A program made the translations under genes and the position numbers. The notes beneath the pieces are model-generated. The model was not told the DNA's origin. It worked only from the letters and a program-made list of their open reading frames with translations, and did no database searches. 64,000 bases of DNA from Polynucleobacter sp. Adler-ghost. Its GTDB lineage: Bacteria; Pseudomonadota; Gammaproteobacteria; Burkholderiales; Burkholderiaceae. Below are positions 30,487-38,691 of this stretch, piece after piece. The stretch covers positions 592,586-656,585 of the forward strand of contig NZ_CP061320.1 in NCBI RefSeq assembly GCF_018688495.1. Direction: 5' to 3'. Every line of letters begins with the position of its first letter. Position 1 is the stretch's first letter.

Positions 30487-31632
30487 ATGAAAATCACGTG
30501 CGCTGAAATCTATCCCTTATCCATTCCCCTGATCGAGCCTATCAAGATGTCTCGTGAAATGGTGGTTGATGCAAAAACGGTGCTGCTCTGCCTAACTGAC
30601 GATAAGGGTCGACAGGGCTGGGGTGAGGCCTCGGTCGCACCTTTGATGACCGGGGAAAGCTTGGATAGTCTCGTCGGTAGCATTAAGTACTTAGTGGAAT
30701 ACGCATTGCCAATAGATTGGAGCGAGCCAACCGAATTTGCAAGTGTTTTTAATCGAATTTTGTATGCAAATGCATCAGCAAAATCTTGTCTAGAGATGGC
30801 TTTGTTGGATTTATACACGCAAGACCGCTCTATCCCTTTATGGCGATATCTGCGCAGTGTCAGTGGTGTCTTGGCAGATGCTGTGCCTGAGCCCATACCT
30901 TTGCTGAGAATGTTGGGTGGCTCATTGGAGAAAGAGCTTAGTGATGCCAAGGCATTTCGTGAGCTTGGATTTAAACACTGGAAAATTAAAATTGGCTCAC
31001 TCTCGCTTGATGAAGATCTGCATAGGGTGAAAGTGCTATGCGATGCCTTGGCGGGTGATGTCATTTCCGTTGATGCAAACTGCGCCCTCACTTTGACGGA
31101 GGCACTTCGGTTTTGCCAGTCAGAGTCAGCAAGCAAATTAACATTTGCAGAACAATTAATTTCTGCAGAGCTAGCCATGGCAGATTTTGTATTGCTCAAT
31201 AAAAGCTCTCCCGTTCCAATTGGATTGGATGAGTCAGTCCATGGACTCGCTGAGCTAGAGCAATTAATTGAGGCTAAGGCATTTAGTGGGGCAAGCTTAA
31301 AGCTGATTAAAACAGGCGGAGTAATGCAGGCACTTGAATGTGCAAAGTTACTAGAGCGGCATAAGCTCTCACTCAATTTAGCGTGCAAGATTTCGGAGAC
31401 TTCTCTGTCGGCAGCAGCGACTGCATCTCTAGGATTTGCAATGGGCAAAGTCAATTGGGGTTTTAGCATGTCAAATCAGTACTTGAAGTTTGATATCTGT
31501 GACACACCACTAATAGCCAAGCAGGGAAGTTTTGAGGTGAGCCAACTAGCACCGAGCGGCATTGGTGTAGTTCCAAATCTTGATCGAGTAAAGGAAGCCA
31601 TTGCAAAGGGATATGCGGCTATTCAATATTGA
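30487..31632 (+). CDS. enolase-superfamily enzyme, muconate-lactonizing (MLE) subgroup
   Basis: A 381-aa protein with the capping domain (1-125) and a TIM barrel. The active-site residues follow the MLE subgroup: KIK at 166-168, metal ligands Asp196 (VDAN), Glu222 (FAEQ) and Asp248 (LDES), and Lys272 in ASLKLIKTGG. This pattern suits cycloisomerases, racemases/epimerases or o-succinylbenzoate synthase, rather than the sugar-acid dehydratases of the MR or ManD subgroups. It lies between a Bug-dehydratase operon and a dehydrogenase gene. The 3' end overlaps the converging dehydrogenase gene by 14 bp. The substrate is unassigned. Confidence 0.82.
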   Translation: MKITCAEIYPLSIPLIEPIKMSREMVVDAKTVLLCLTDDKGRQGWGEASVAPLMTGESLDSLVGSIKYLVEYALPIDWSEPTEFASVFNRILYANASAKSCLEMALLDLYTQDRSIPLWRYLRSVSGVLADAVPEPIPLLRMLGGSLEKELSDAKAFRELGFKHWKIKIGSLSLDEDLHRVKVLCDALAGDVISVDANCALTLTEALRFCQSESASKLTFAEQLISAELAMADFVLLNKSSPVPIGLDESVHGLAELEQLIEAKAFSGASLKLIKTGGVMQALECAKLLERHKLSLNLACKISETSLSAAATASLGFAMGKVNWGFSMSNQYLKFDICDTPLIAKQGSFEVSQLAPSGIGVVPNLDRVKEAIAKGYAAIQY

Positions 31633-32554
31633 GAACATCGAAAGCAGCCTTTAATCTCCTGGAGTAGGAGTCTGAAACTTGCTGTATTTCTGCTGGAGTC
31701 CACTTTCTGAAACCTTCGCCAGATTTCATTCCTGTTTTTCCTTCGCTCATTAGCTGCACCACCTTTGGAGGGAGGGTGGTGATGTTGGAGAGTGAGGGAT
31801 AAATTTCTTTTGCTGCATTTGCCATCCCATCCCATCCTGAGATCTCTTTTTGAGTCATTGGACCAACAGCAGCATATCGAAAGCCAAAGCTGTAACGTAC
31901 TGCATCATCAATATCCTCGGGACTGGCAATACCCTCTTGAACAAGTGATAGGGCTTCACGCATGAGTGCATGTTGAATGCGATTTGCCAAAAATCCTGGA
32001 ATATCTTTTTTTACTAAAACCGGTTTTTTCTCTATGCTTTTGTATAGAGCGCAAGCTTGTTCTGCAAATACCAGCTCCGTTTTCTCTCCCATGACCACCT
32101 CTACTAGAGGGACGACTTCGGCAGGCATAAAGTAATGTGCCCCCATCATTCGATTGGCGGTTTTAAGTCCAGAAGCAATTTTGCTGATTGGGAATCCTGA
32201 GCTATTGCTACCAATAGGAATGTGCGCTGGAACGCGTTCATCAAGGTATTGGAATATCTCTTGCTTTAGAGCAAGGTTTTCTGCCACGGTTTCAATGACC
32301 CAGTTACATCTATTCCAGTTGGACCAACTCTCAAGGACTTCAGTTTTCTGTTCAGACTTGATTGCCTCTTGGCTCTGGCTGGCGTAGGCTCCATTGATTC
32401 CAATTTTCTGAGCGAGGGCCAGCGCCTTATCTAGGCATTTATCCGCTTTATCTTTACCTCTACCCAAAATGACAACGGGAATACTTTGCGCAAGAAAACC
32501 TGCAGCAATACCTGCAGCCATGATTCCGGTACCAATAACGGCAACATAGTTCAT
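31619..32554 (-). CDS. 3-hydroxyacyl-CoA dehydrogenase family protein
   Basis: A 311-aa NAD-dependent dehydrogenase. It has the Rossmann motif VIGTGIMAAGIAAGFL, SNSSGFPISKIA, the catalytic His in MGAHYFMPAEVVPLVEVV, and GFLANRIQHALMREALSLV. The family covers 3-hydroxybutyryl-CoA, L-carnitine and L-gulonate 3-dehydrogenases. With a lactonase and sugar-acid-type enzymes around it, a hydroxy-acid substrate such as L-gulonate is as plausible as an acyl-CoA. It is divergent from the SMP-30 gene and shares with it the repeated CCGTATAA element. Confidence 0.85.
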   Translation of the reverse strand: MNYVAVIGTGIMAAGIAAGFLAQSIPVVILGRGKDKADKCLDKALALAQKIGINGAYASQSQEAIKSEQKTEVLESWSNWNRCNWVIETVAENLALKQEIFQYLDERVPAHIPIGSNSSGFPISKIASGLKTANRMMGAHYFMPAEVVPLVEVVMGEKTELVFAEQACALYKSIEKKPVLVKKDIPGFLANRIQHALMREALSLVQEGIASPEDIDDAVRYSFGFRYAAVGPMTQKEISGWDGMANAAKEIYPSLSNITTLPPKVVQLMSEGKTGMKSGEGFRKWTPAEIQQVSDSYSRRLKAAFDVLNIE

Positions 32555-32566
32555 AAGAAACCTTAC

Positions 32567-32676
32567 TTATACGGTTAAGTTTTAATCAATTGGACTCATC
32601 ATAAGCCTATACTTACAATACATTATCACCAATTATGTTTTAATTGTGAATCATTTAAATAAACCTATCCGTATAA
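32567..32676. promoter_or_regulatory. divergent control region with two inverted CCGTATAA elements
   Basis: CCGTATAA occurs at 32669-32676 on the plus strand and at 32574-32567 on the minus strand, each in the 5' leader of one of the divergent genes. The shared context is C-x-TA-x-CCGTATAA-x-T. The two copies lie about 100 bp apart in opposite orientation. They are candidates for the GntR regulator encoded one gene away; the link is inferred. The region is AT-rich, with no unambiguous core promoter. Confidence 0.45.
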
Positions 32677-32698
32677 CTACAAAGAGGAGCAATCAACT

Positions 32699-33631
32699 AT
32701 GACGATGCACAACCCATTTCAACCGGTAGAGAAAATCAAGGCAGAAGTCTTTATGTCCATGCCTGGGAAGTTTAGGAAGAAGTCCCGCACAGCTTGGTCT
32801 GATCCTAACCGCCAAAACGCTGAAGTGGAGTGCTTTTTAGAAGGGCCTTCTTTTGACCGTGAGGGTAACTTATGGTTTCTGGATATCCCTTTTGGCCGCG
32901 TCTTCAGAATTACTCCGAAGGGTGACTGGGATTTGGTAACTCAATTTGATGGCTGGCCTAATGGATTGAAGTTTCACAAAGATGGCCGCGCATTTATTTG
33001 CGATTACAAGCTAGGCTTATTAGCCCTCGATCCTAAAACTGGAAAAGTGGAAACAGTCCTAGGGTCCATGTATAGCGAAAACTTCAAGGGATTGAATGAT
33101 TTGCACTTTGCTTCCAATGGTGACCTGTACTTTACCGATCAGGGTCAAACTGGAATTGCAGATCCAACAGGCAGAGTATTTAGATTACGCGCCAATGGTC
33201 AATTAGATCGTTTGGTAATTAATGTACCGAGCCCTAACGGTATCACCTTAAACACGCAAGAAAAGCATGTATTCGTTGCAGCGACAAGATCTCAGCAAAT
33301 TTGGCGTTTACCATTGATGGCTGATGGTTCTGTTTCTAAAACAGGCGTTGCAATTCAGTTAACGGGTGGCGTTGCTGGACCGGATGGTATCGAGATGGAC
33401 TCTGAAAATGGTTTGCTCGTTTGCCACTTAGGAGTTGGTATCTGGAGGTTTGATAGCAATATGCTGCCGACACATTTAATTTATTCGGATAACCCACATC
33501 ACCATCACTTAGCAAACATGTGCTTTGGTGGCGAAGATGGTAGGGATTTGTACATCACTGAATCTCTCTCAGGCGATATCTTGAAGGCACGCTTACCCGT
33601 TGCCGGCAAAAAAATGTTTGGCCTGTCCTAA
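32699..33631 (+). CDS. SMP-30/gluconolactonase/LRE family protein
   Basis: A 310-aa six-bladed beta-propeller. Typical strands include EGPSFDREGNLWFLDIPFGR, GLNDLHFASNGDLYFTDQG, PSPNGITLNTQEKHVFVAAT and GPDGIEMDSENGLLVCHLG. The conserved Glu, Asn and Asp residues that bind divalent metal in lactonases are in these motifs. Probable reaction: opening a sugar or hydroxy-acid lactone. A strong ribosome site, GAGGAG, precedes the ATG. The GntR gene follows directly. Confidence 0.88.
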   Translation: MTMHNPFQPVEKIKAEVFMSMPGKFRKKSRTAWSDPNRQNAEVECFLEGPSFDREGNLWFLDIPFGRVFRITPKGDWDLVTQFDGWPNGLKFHKDGRAFICDYKLGLLALDPKTGKVETVLGSMYSENFKGLNDLHFASNGDLYFTDQGQTGIADPTGRVFRLRANGQLDRLVINVPSPNGITLNTQEKHVFVAATRSQQIWRLPLMADGSVSKTGVAIQLTGGVAGPDGIEMDSENGLLVCHLGVGIWRFDSNMLPTHLIYSDNPHHHHLANMCFGGEDGRDLYITESLSGDILKARLPVAGKKMFGLS

Positions 33632-33632
33632 G

Positions 33633-34367
33633 TTGAAAGAATCTCTACCGCTCTATAAGACCCTAGCGAATGCGCTGGCTCAGCGTATTTATGAGGGCGA
33701 TTGGGCGGTAGGGTCTCACTTGCCATCTGAAGCGGCACTTTGTAAAAGCTTCACTGCAAGTCGCCATACCTTAAGGCATGCTCTTCAAACCTTAGAGAGG
33801 GATGGCATGGTATTGCGTCGTCAAGGAGCACCAACCCAGGTGATCTCAAGACGGAAGGTGAGAAGATTTACCCAAAGTTTTAATTCGCCTGTTGATATTT
33901 TGAGTTATCCAAGAAATACCTATCGACAAAACACCATTGAAGAATTTATTGAGCTCGACAAGCCGCTAAGCGAAATGATTGGCGGTGCAGTCGGATCCTC
34001 TTGGTATCACATCGGAGCTATTCGAAAGCAGCGAGATACCGAGGAAGTAATTGCTTGGACTGATATTTATATTCTTCCCCAATTCGCATCCTTGACATCG
34101 GAGCCTGAGCACAGCCAAGTAATGGTGTTCGAGCAGATCGAGAAAAAGTATGGCACTCGAATTGATCGAGCTGAGGTCGATGTGTATACCATTAGCGTGC
34201 CTGCTGATATTGCTAAGAGGCTTGGGTTGAAGCTGCATGACCCGTGTTTGGTCATTGTTCGGCGTTACTTTGATAATCAGGATAAGCTTTTTGAAGTTAC
34301 CATCACTTATCATCCTCACAATAAATACACTTATAAGATGGAATTTAAGAGTGATGCTGGGAATTAA
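33633..34367 (+). CDS. GntR family transcriptional regulator (HutC/UTRA type)
   Basis: A 244-aa regulator with an N-terminal winged helix (YKTLANALAQRIYEGDWAVG, SHLPSEAALCKSFTASRHTL, ERDGMVLRRQGAPTQV) and a C-terminal UTRA effector domain (residues about 85-240). The start is uncertain: TTG at 33633, just after the SMP-30 stop, fits the domain start; a TTG at 33600 would add 11 residues and overlap. Either is without a good ribosome site, which suggests coupling to the SMP-30 gene. It probably senses an intermediate of the surrounding pathway. Confidence 0.88.
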   Translation: MKESLPLYKTLANALAQRIYEGDWAVGSHLPSEAALCKSFTASRHTLRHALQTLERDGMVLRRQGAPTQVISRRKVRRFTQSFNSPVDILSYPRNTYRQNTIEEFIELDKPLSEMIGGAVGSSWYHIGAIRKQRDTEEVIAWTDIYILPQFASLTSEPEHSQVMVFEQIEKKYGTRIDRAEVDVYTISVPADIAKRLGLKLHDPCLVIVRRYFDNQDKLFEVTITYHPHNKYTYKMEFKSDAGN

Positions 34368-34382
34368 ATTACAAGTACAAAT

Positions 34383-35432
34383 ATGAAACATTTATCCGTA
34401 ACTAAGGCCGAGGCATTTATTGCACAAGCATTGCATGCGAATCATGTGCCTTTGGTAGATGCCAAGCTTGTGGCCCAACTGATGATCCAGTCCGATCTCG
34501 TTGGTGCTGATGGCCACGGAATTTTCAGATTACCTGCCTACATTAAGCGGATTCGTGCTGGCGGTATTAATTTGAGTCCTCATATTCAGATTGAACGTGA
34601 GCAGGGTGCAACTGCGTTGATCAATGGAGATAATGCCCTGGGGCATTTGGTGATGAATAGGGCTGTTGATGTCGCAATAGAAAAAGTGAAGCAGCATAGT
34701 GTTTGTTGGGTGGGTAGTCACTATGGCAATCATTCTGGTGCAGCATCTGTCTATGTGAGAAAGCTAGCCGAACAGGGATATATCGGTATCTATATGGCGG
34801 TTGGTAATGCTAATCACATGGCGCCATGGGGCGGCATTGATTTATTGTTGTCTACCAATCCAATTGCGATTGCAGTTCCTGCGGGTGATAAGCCGATCGT
34901 GCTCTTGGATATTGCGACTACAGTCGCCGCCTATGGCAAGGTCAAGCTTGCTGCCCAAAAGGGTGAATCTATTCCCGATACTTGGATGATCGATCGACAT
35001 GGTCAACCGATTACAGACCCGCAGAAATCAAGCGAGGGATCATTACTTCCGATTGGAGGCTACAAGGGATATGGTTTGGCTGTCATGATTGGTCTTCTTG
35101 CGGGTGCGCTCAACAATGCAGCAGTTGGCAAAGGCACGATTGACTTTAATGCGCATCATGATTTAATTACCAATACTGGTCAAACGATCATTGCTGTTGA
35201 TCCAAGTGCTTTTGGAGATCAGGAGCAGTTTGTTGCTCGAGTGATTGCTTTAGTCGATGATTTAAAAGCCTCCTCTAAATTGCCAGGCGTGAATCAAATT
35301 CGAGTACCCGGCGATGGTGCTGCAAGGGTGATGGCAGAGCGACTTGCGCATGGCATTCCGATCTCGAGCGAATTACAAGAGTCTTTGAATAACTGCGCCA
35401 AAGAGTGCGGGATTGCAGCATTAGATTTATAA
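34383..35432 (+). CDS. Ldh family oxidoreductase (malate/L-lactate/diketogulonate reductase type)
   Basis: A 349-aa NAD(P)-dependent enzyme of the LDH2/YiaK family. It contains SDLVGADGHGIFRLPAYIKR, the catalytic His in HYGNHSGAASVYVRKLAEQG, GNANHMAPWGG and GGYKGYGLAVMIGLLAGAL. Known members act on malate, sulfolactate, ureidoglycolate, and 2,3-diketo-L-gulonate (YiaK). The setting between a GntR regulator and a Bug receptor suggests oxidation or reduction of the imported acid. It starts 15 bp after the regulator gene. Confidence 0.88.
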   Translation: MKHLSVTKAEAFIAQALHANHVPLVDAKLVAQLMIQSDLVGADGHGIFRLPAYIKRIRAGGINLSPHIQIEREQGATALINGDNALGHLVMNRAVDVAIEKVKQHSVCWVGSHYGNHSGAASVYVRKLAEQGYIGIYMAVGNANHMAPWGGIDLLLSTNPIAIAVPAGDKPIVLLDIATTVAAYGKVKLAAQKGESIPDTWMIDRHGQPITDPQKSSEGSLLPIGGYKGYGLAVMIGLLAGALNNAAVGKGTIDFNAHHDLITNTGQTIIAVDPSAFGDQEQFVARVIALVDDLKASSKLPGVNQIRVPGDGAARVMAERLAHGIPISSELQESLNNCAKECGIAALDL

Positions 35433-35452
35433 CTTACCGGAGGAGACAAAAA

Positions 35453-36424
35453 ATGATGAAAAAATCAATTAAAAAGATAGTGTTGAGTTCTTTAGTATTA
35501 CCGCTAGTTTTGGGAACGGCGTTTGCATCCTATCCAGATAAGCCAATCAAGATGTTGGTTGGATATGCACCAGGGAGCTCAACTGACATCGTTGGGAGAA
35601 TGGTGGCGAATGAGCTCAGTATTGCCTTAAAGCAATCAGTCATTGTGGAAAATAGGGGTGGTGCTGCAGGTAGTTTGGCAGCTGATGCAGTTGCTAAAAG
35701 TGCTCCAGATGGTTACACCGTGTTATTTGCGCAAAATGGCTTAGCGATTAACGTCGCTGCAAACCCAAGACTACCTTTTAACGGTCAAAAAGATTTACTC
35801 CCCGTTGTCGGAGTGGCTGCTACCCCACATATTTTGATTGTGAATACCAATTCCAAAGCTAAAAATGTAGCCGATTTAATTTCTATGCTCCGAGCTGATC
35901 CTGGAAAGATGAGCTTTGGCTCCTCCGGCATTGGTAACTCCGACCATATGGCTGGAGAGCTATTCTTGGCAACCACGGGTACTCAAGCAATCCACATTCC
36001 GTATAAGGGTGGCTCACCAGCTGCAACTGATTTAGTGGGCGGTCAAATTGATTTTTACTTTGCTGGTATGCCAGTGGGACTGCCTTTATATAAGGGTGAA
36101 AAAGTCAATGCACTTGCCGTTACTAGCAAGAATCGATTTAGCGGAGCTCCAGAGTTAGTTACCATTCAAGAGGCTGGCGTCAAGGGTTACGAAATGGCTT
36201 TGTGGCAAGGCATGTTTGTGCCAGCAGGAACACCTCCTGCGATTATCAATACCCTTAGCAAGACAATCTTGAAAATTCTGGAGACTCCGGAAATGAAGGA
36301 GCGTTTTGTGAAGGCGGGCGTACAAATTGCACCGATGACTACCCAGCAATTTACAGATTTATATGTTTCTGATATTGCGAGATGGAAAGTGGTAATAGAA
36401 AAAGCAAAAATTAAGCTAGACTAA
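35453..36424 (+). CDS. Bug/TctC family periplasmic solute-binding receptor
   Basis: A 323-aa secreted receptor. GGAGGAG at 35439-35445 fixes the ATG at 35453. The signal peptide ends around residue 26 (LGTAFAS), then YPDKPIKMLVGYAPGSSTDIVGR, FGSSGIGNSDHMAGELF and IPYKGGSPAATDLVGGQIDF follow the Bug pattern. It is the last gene of the SMP-30, GntR, Ldh run and ends at a terminator. It is clearly different in sequence from the receptor at 29458-30420, so the two may bind different acids. Confidence 0.92.
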   Translation: MMKKSIKKIVLSSLVLPLVLGTAFASYPDKPIKMLVGYAPGSSTDIVGRMVANELSIALKQSVIVENRGGAAGSLAADAVAKSAPDGYTVLFAQNGLAINVAANPRLPFNGQKDLLPVVGVAATPHILIVNTNSKAKNVADLISMLRADPGKMSFGSSGIGNSDHMAGELFLATTGTQAIHIPYKGGSPAATDLVGGQIDFYFAGMPVGLPLYKGEKVNALAVTSKNRFSGAPELVTIQEAGVKGYEMALWQGMFVPAGTPPAIINTLSKTILKILETPEMKERFVKAGVQIAPMTTQQFTDLYVSDIARWKVVIEKAKIKLD

Positions 36425-36443
36425 TTTAACCTAGCTCAGCTGC

Positions 36444-36475
36444 AAGGGTGTTGACCTCAGTCGATGCCCTTTTTT
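36444..36475. terminator. terminator between the Bug receptor and pirin genes
   Basis: AAGGG at 36444-36448 pairs with CCCTT near 36467-36471, with an inner stem TTGAC/GTCGA over the loop CTCA, followed by six Ts. It lies between converging genes; the T run overlaps the pirin stop. Confidence 0.7.
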
Positions 36476-37178
36476 ATTGGCTGCTGAGATCGAACACCAG
36501 GACCTCAGCATCTTTGCCGCCATCGATGAGTAAGCTGCTTTCATTCTCTATTAGTAGCGCGTCTCCGTTTGACAGAGGTATTCCATTGACAAGTAGAGAG
36601 CCTCTGATCAGGTGCACGTAGGTCTTACGTTGTAAATCGAGATCTAATTTTTGGGCTTGGTGGCCATCAAAAAGTCCGGCATATACCCTGGCATCCGCAT
36701 GGATCTTGACGGCATTTCCCAATCCGTCTGGTGAGGCAATTAAGCAGAGTTTGTTTTGTTTTTCTGAGATTGGAATCGATTTTTGCTCATAGCTTGGTGC
36801 AATCTCCGTGACATTCGGTTCTATCCAAATTTGCAGGAAGTGGGTGGTCTGATCTTTAGCATGATTGAACTCGCTATGGGTGACCCCAGTTCCGGCGCTC
36901 ATGCGTTGAACGTCGCCCGGTGGAATGCCCTTGATATTCCCCATACTGTCTTCGTGAGCTAATTCACCAGATAAAACATAGCTAATGATTTCCATATTGC
37001 GGTGCCCGTGCTTGCCGAAACCCATGCCTGCAGCTACCCGATCCTCATTAATCACCCTTAAATTGCCCCAAGACATAAATCGGGGGTCGTGATAGTCCGC
37101 AAAAGAGAAGGAATGGAAGCTTTTAAGCCAGCCATGATCAGCGTAGCCGCGATCTTGAGCTTTTCGGAGGGTTAGCAT
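36474..37178 (-). CDS. pirin family protein
   Basis: A 234-aa bicupin. The N-terminal cupin has the metal-binding pattern GFGKHGHRNMEIISYVLSGE with LAHEDSMG and GTGVTHSEFN. RKAQDRGYADHGWLKSFHSF is the usual start of YhhW/pirin proteins, several of which have quercetin 2,3-dioxygenase activity in vitro. The physiological role is unknown. It is monocistronic by spacing, and divergent from the TAXI protein gene. Confidence 0.9.
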   Translation of the reverse strand: MLTLRKAQDRGYADHGWLKSFHSFSFADYHDPRFMSWGNLRVINEDRVAAGMGFGKHGHRNMEIISYVLSGELAHEDSMGNIKGIPPGDVQRMSAGTGVTHSEFNHAKDQTTHFLQIWIEPNVTEIAPSYEQKSIPISEKQNKLCLIASPDGLGNAVKIHADARVYAGLFDGHQAQKLDLDLQRKTYVHLIRGSLLVNGIPLSNGDALLIENESSLLIDGGKDAEVLVFDLSSQ

Positions 37179-37253
37179 GAATAGAGTATTTTCTAGAAAG
37201 GAATAAGCACATTATCATTAGCTTTGGACATATTTGCTGATTGGCCTTCCATG

Positions 37254-38657
37254 GGAAGCATCAAACAAGACATTAAAGAAACCTATCTCGGTCTATACGA
37301 GACAGCTCAGGAAAAGTTGGGTGACTTTGCTCAGTTCCTTAGAGAGGCTTGGCCTATCTTAGTCATTCTGTTGGTGGTCTTGCTCGGAGTTTGGTGGTAT
37401 GCCGATCCGCCACCACCAAGACATGTGGTGATGGCAACTGGCCAGCCCGGGGGCTCCTACGACACTCTAGGAAAAAAGTATGCTGCTTTTTTTGAGAAAA
37501 AAGGCATCACCCTTGAATTACTTCCAACAAAGGGTGCCGAGGAAAATGTGGCGCACTTAGTTGATCGTCATGATCCGGTTCAGGCTGCCTTCGTGCAGGC
37601 AGGCGCATTTAATCCTCATGAGGTTGCTGGAGTCGAATCTCTTGGCACGATTTCGTATGACCCAATTTGGTTGTTCTATCGTGGTCCAGAGATTAAGGTG
37701 AATGATTTCCAGGCCATTAAGGCCCGTGCGAGTTTCTTTCTGAATTCCAGAATGTCAGTTGGTTTGAAGGGTAGTGGAACCTATGCGCAAGCAATGCATA
37801 TCCTCAAAGCCAATGGCTTTGAAGAGGGATCACATTTTCTGCATCTCTCTGGCTCTCAATCGGTTGAAGCTTTGCAAAAAGGCGCAATCGATGCAGCGTT
37901 TATTGTGGATGCCTACGAGGCCCCGAATGTCCAGAAATTACTAAGGGATCCCAACTTACATTTAATTGCCTTTGATCGAGCTGAGGCATATGCACGCTTG
38001 CTGCCCTATATGCAAATACTCAATGTCCCTGCGGGCGCATTTAGCTTGGTGCGGAATTTTCCTCCTAGAGATATTAAGTTGATGGCTTCAACCACCAATT
38101 TGTTGATTGATGACAGAATGCATCCTGCACTCCAATTTTTATTTCTAGAGGCTGCACGTGAGATTAACGGTAAGGCAAGCTTCTTTGCGGAGAGTGGCGA
38201 ATTCCCTTCCTTTAAAAATACAGGACTTATTCAAAGCCCTGTAGCCTTGCATTACGAAAAAAATGGTTCACCATTATTAATGCTCTATTTCCCTTTTTGG
38301 TTGGCAGAACTGATCAATCGCTTGATTTTTGTATTACTGCCGTTTTGTGCTGTGGCATATCCTGTCTTACTCACTTTACCGGGCTATCGTAATAAACGAA
38401 TGAAGCGAAAGATTGATAAGTTGTATGGCACCCTAAAAAGCTACGAACAAGAGCTCACTGAAAATTTTCTGCCAGAGGTGATAGACGACTACCTCAATAA
38501 GTTAGATTTGCTAGAGCACCAGGCACTTCAGTTAAAAGTCTCTAAAAGTATGTCTGGTGATTATTACGCTTTAAGGACCAGCATAGACTATGTCCGTAAC
38601 TGCTTGAATCGGGGTGTTCATCCATACCAAGCTCAAGAGAATGCAGTTGGCGTATAG
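37254..38657 (+). CDS. TAXI-type TRAP transporter solute-binding protein with membrane anchors
   Basis: A 467-aa protein from ATG 37254 (an upstream TTG at 37224 is possible). A membrane helix lies near residues 34-52 (AWPILVILLVVLLGVWWYAD), then a TAXI/NMT1-like binding domain (HVVMATGQPGGSYDTLGKKY, SVGLKGSGTYAQAMHILK, AAFIVDAYEAP). A second hydrophobic region near 350-375 and a helical, charged C-terminus (about 385-460) follow. Free periplasmic TAXI proteins lack these anchors, so this one stays membrane-bound. No TRAP permease is adjacent. Its role is unknown. Confidence 0.78.
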   Translation, partial: GSIKQDIKETYLGLYETAQEKLGDFAQFLREAWPILVILLVVLLGVWWYADPPPPRHVVMATGQPGGSYDTLGKKYAAFFEKKGITLELLPTKGAEENVAHLVDRHDPVQAAFVQAGAFNPHEVAGVESLGTISYDPIWLFYRGPEIKVNDFQAIKARASFFLNSRMSVGLKGSGTYAQAMHILKANGFEEGSHFLHLSGSQSVEALQKGAIDAAFIVDAYEAPNVQKLLRDPNLHLIAFDRAEAYARLLPYMQILNVPAGAFSLVRNFPPRDIKLMASTTNLLIDDRMHPALQFLFLEAAREINGKASFFAESGEFPSFKNTGLIQSPVALHYEKNGSPLLMLYFPFWLAELINRLIFVLLPFCAVAYPVLLTLPGYRNKRMKRKIDKLYGTLKSYEQELTENFLPEVIDDYLNKLDLLEHQALQLKVSKSMSGDYYALRTSIDYVRNCLNRGVHPYQAQENAVGV

Positions 38658-38691
38658 TGCAAACACAACTATCTGAGCCCAGCTAAACTCT

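Noticed and set aside
30510..31469. A 319-codon open frame on the minus strand, opposite the MLE-type gene
   Set aside because: Its product is Ser/Ala-rich with no family features, and it lies wholly inside a gene with clear active-site motifs. It is a mirror frame of biased codon use.
37209..37221. ATTATCATTAG-type sequence before the TAXI gene as a Fur box
   Set aside because: It covers only a half-site with no matching partner and no iron-related gene follows.
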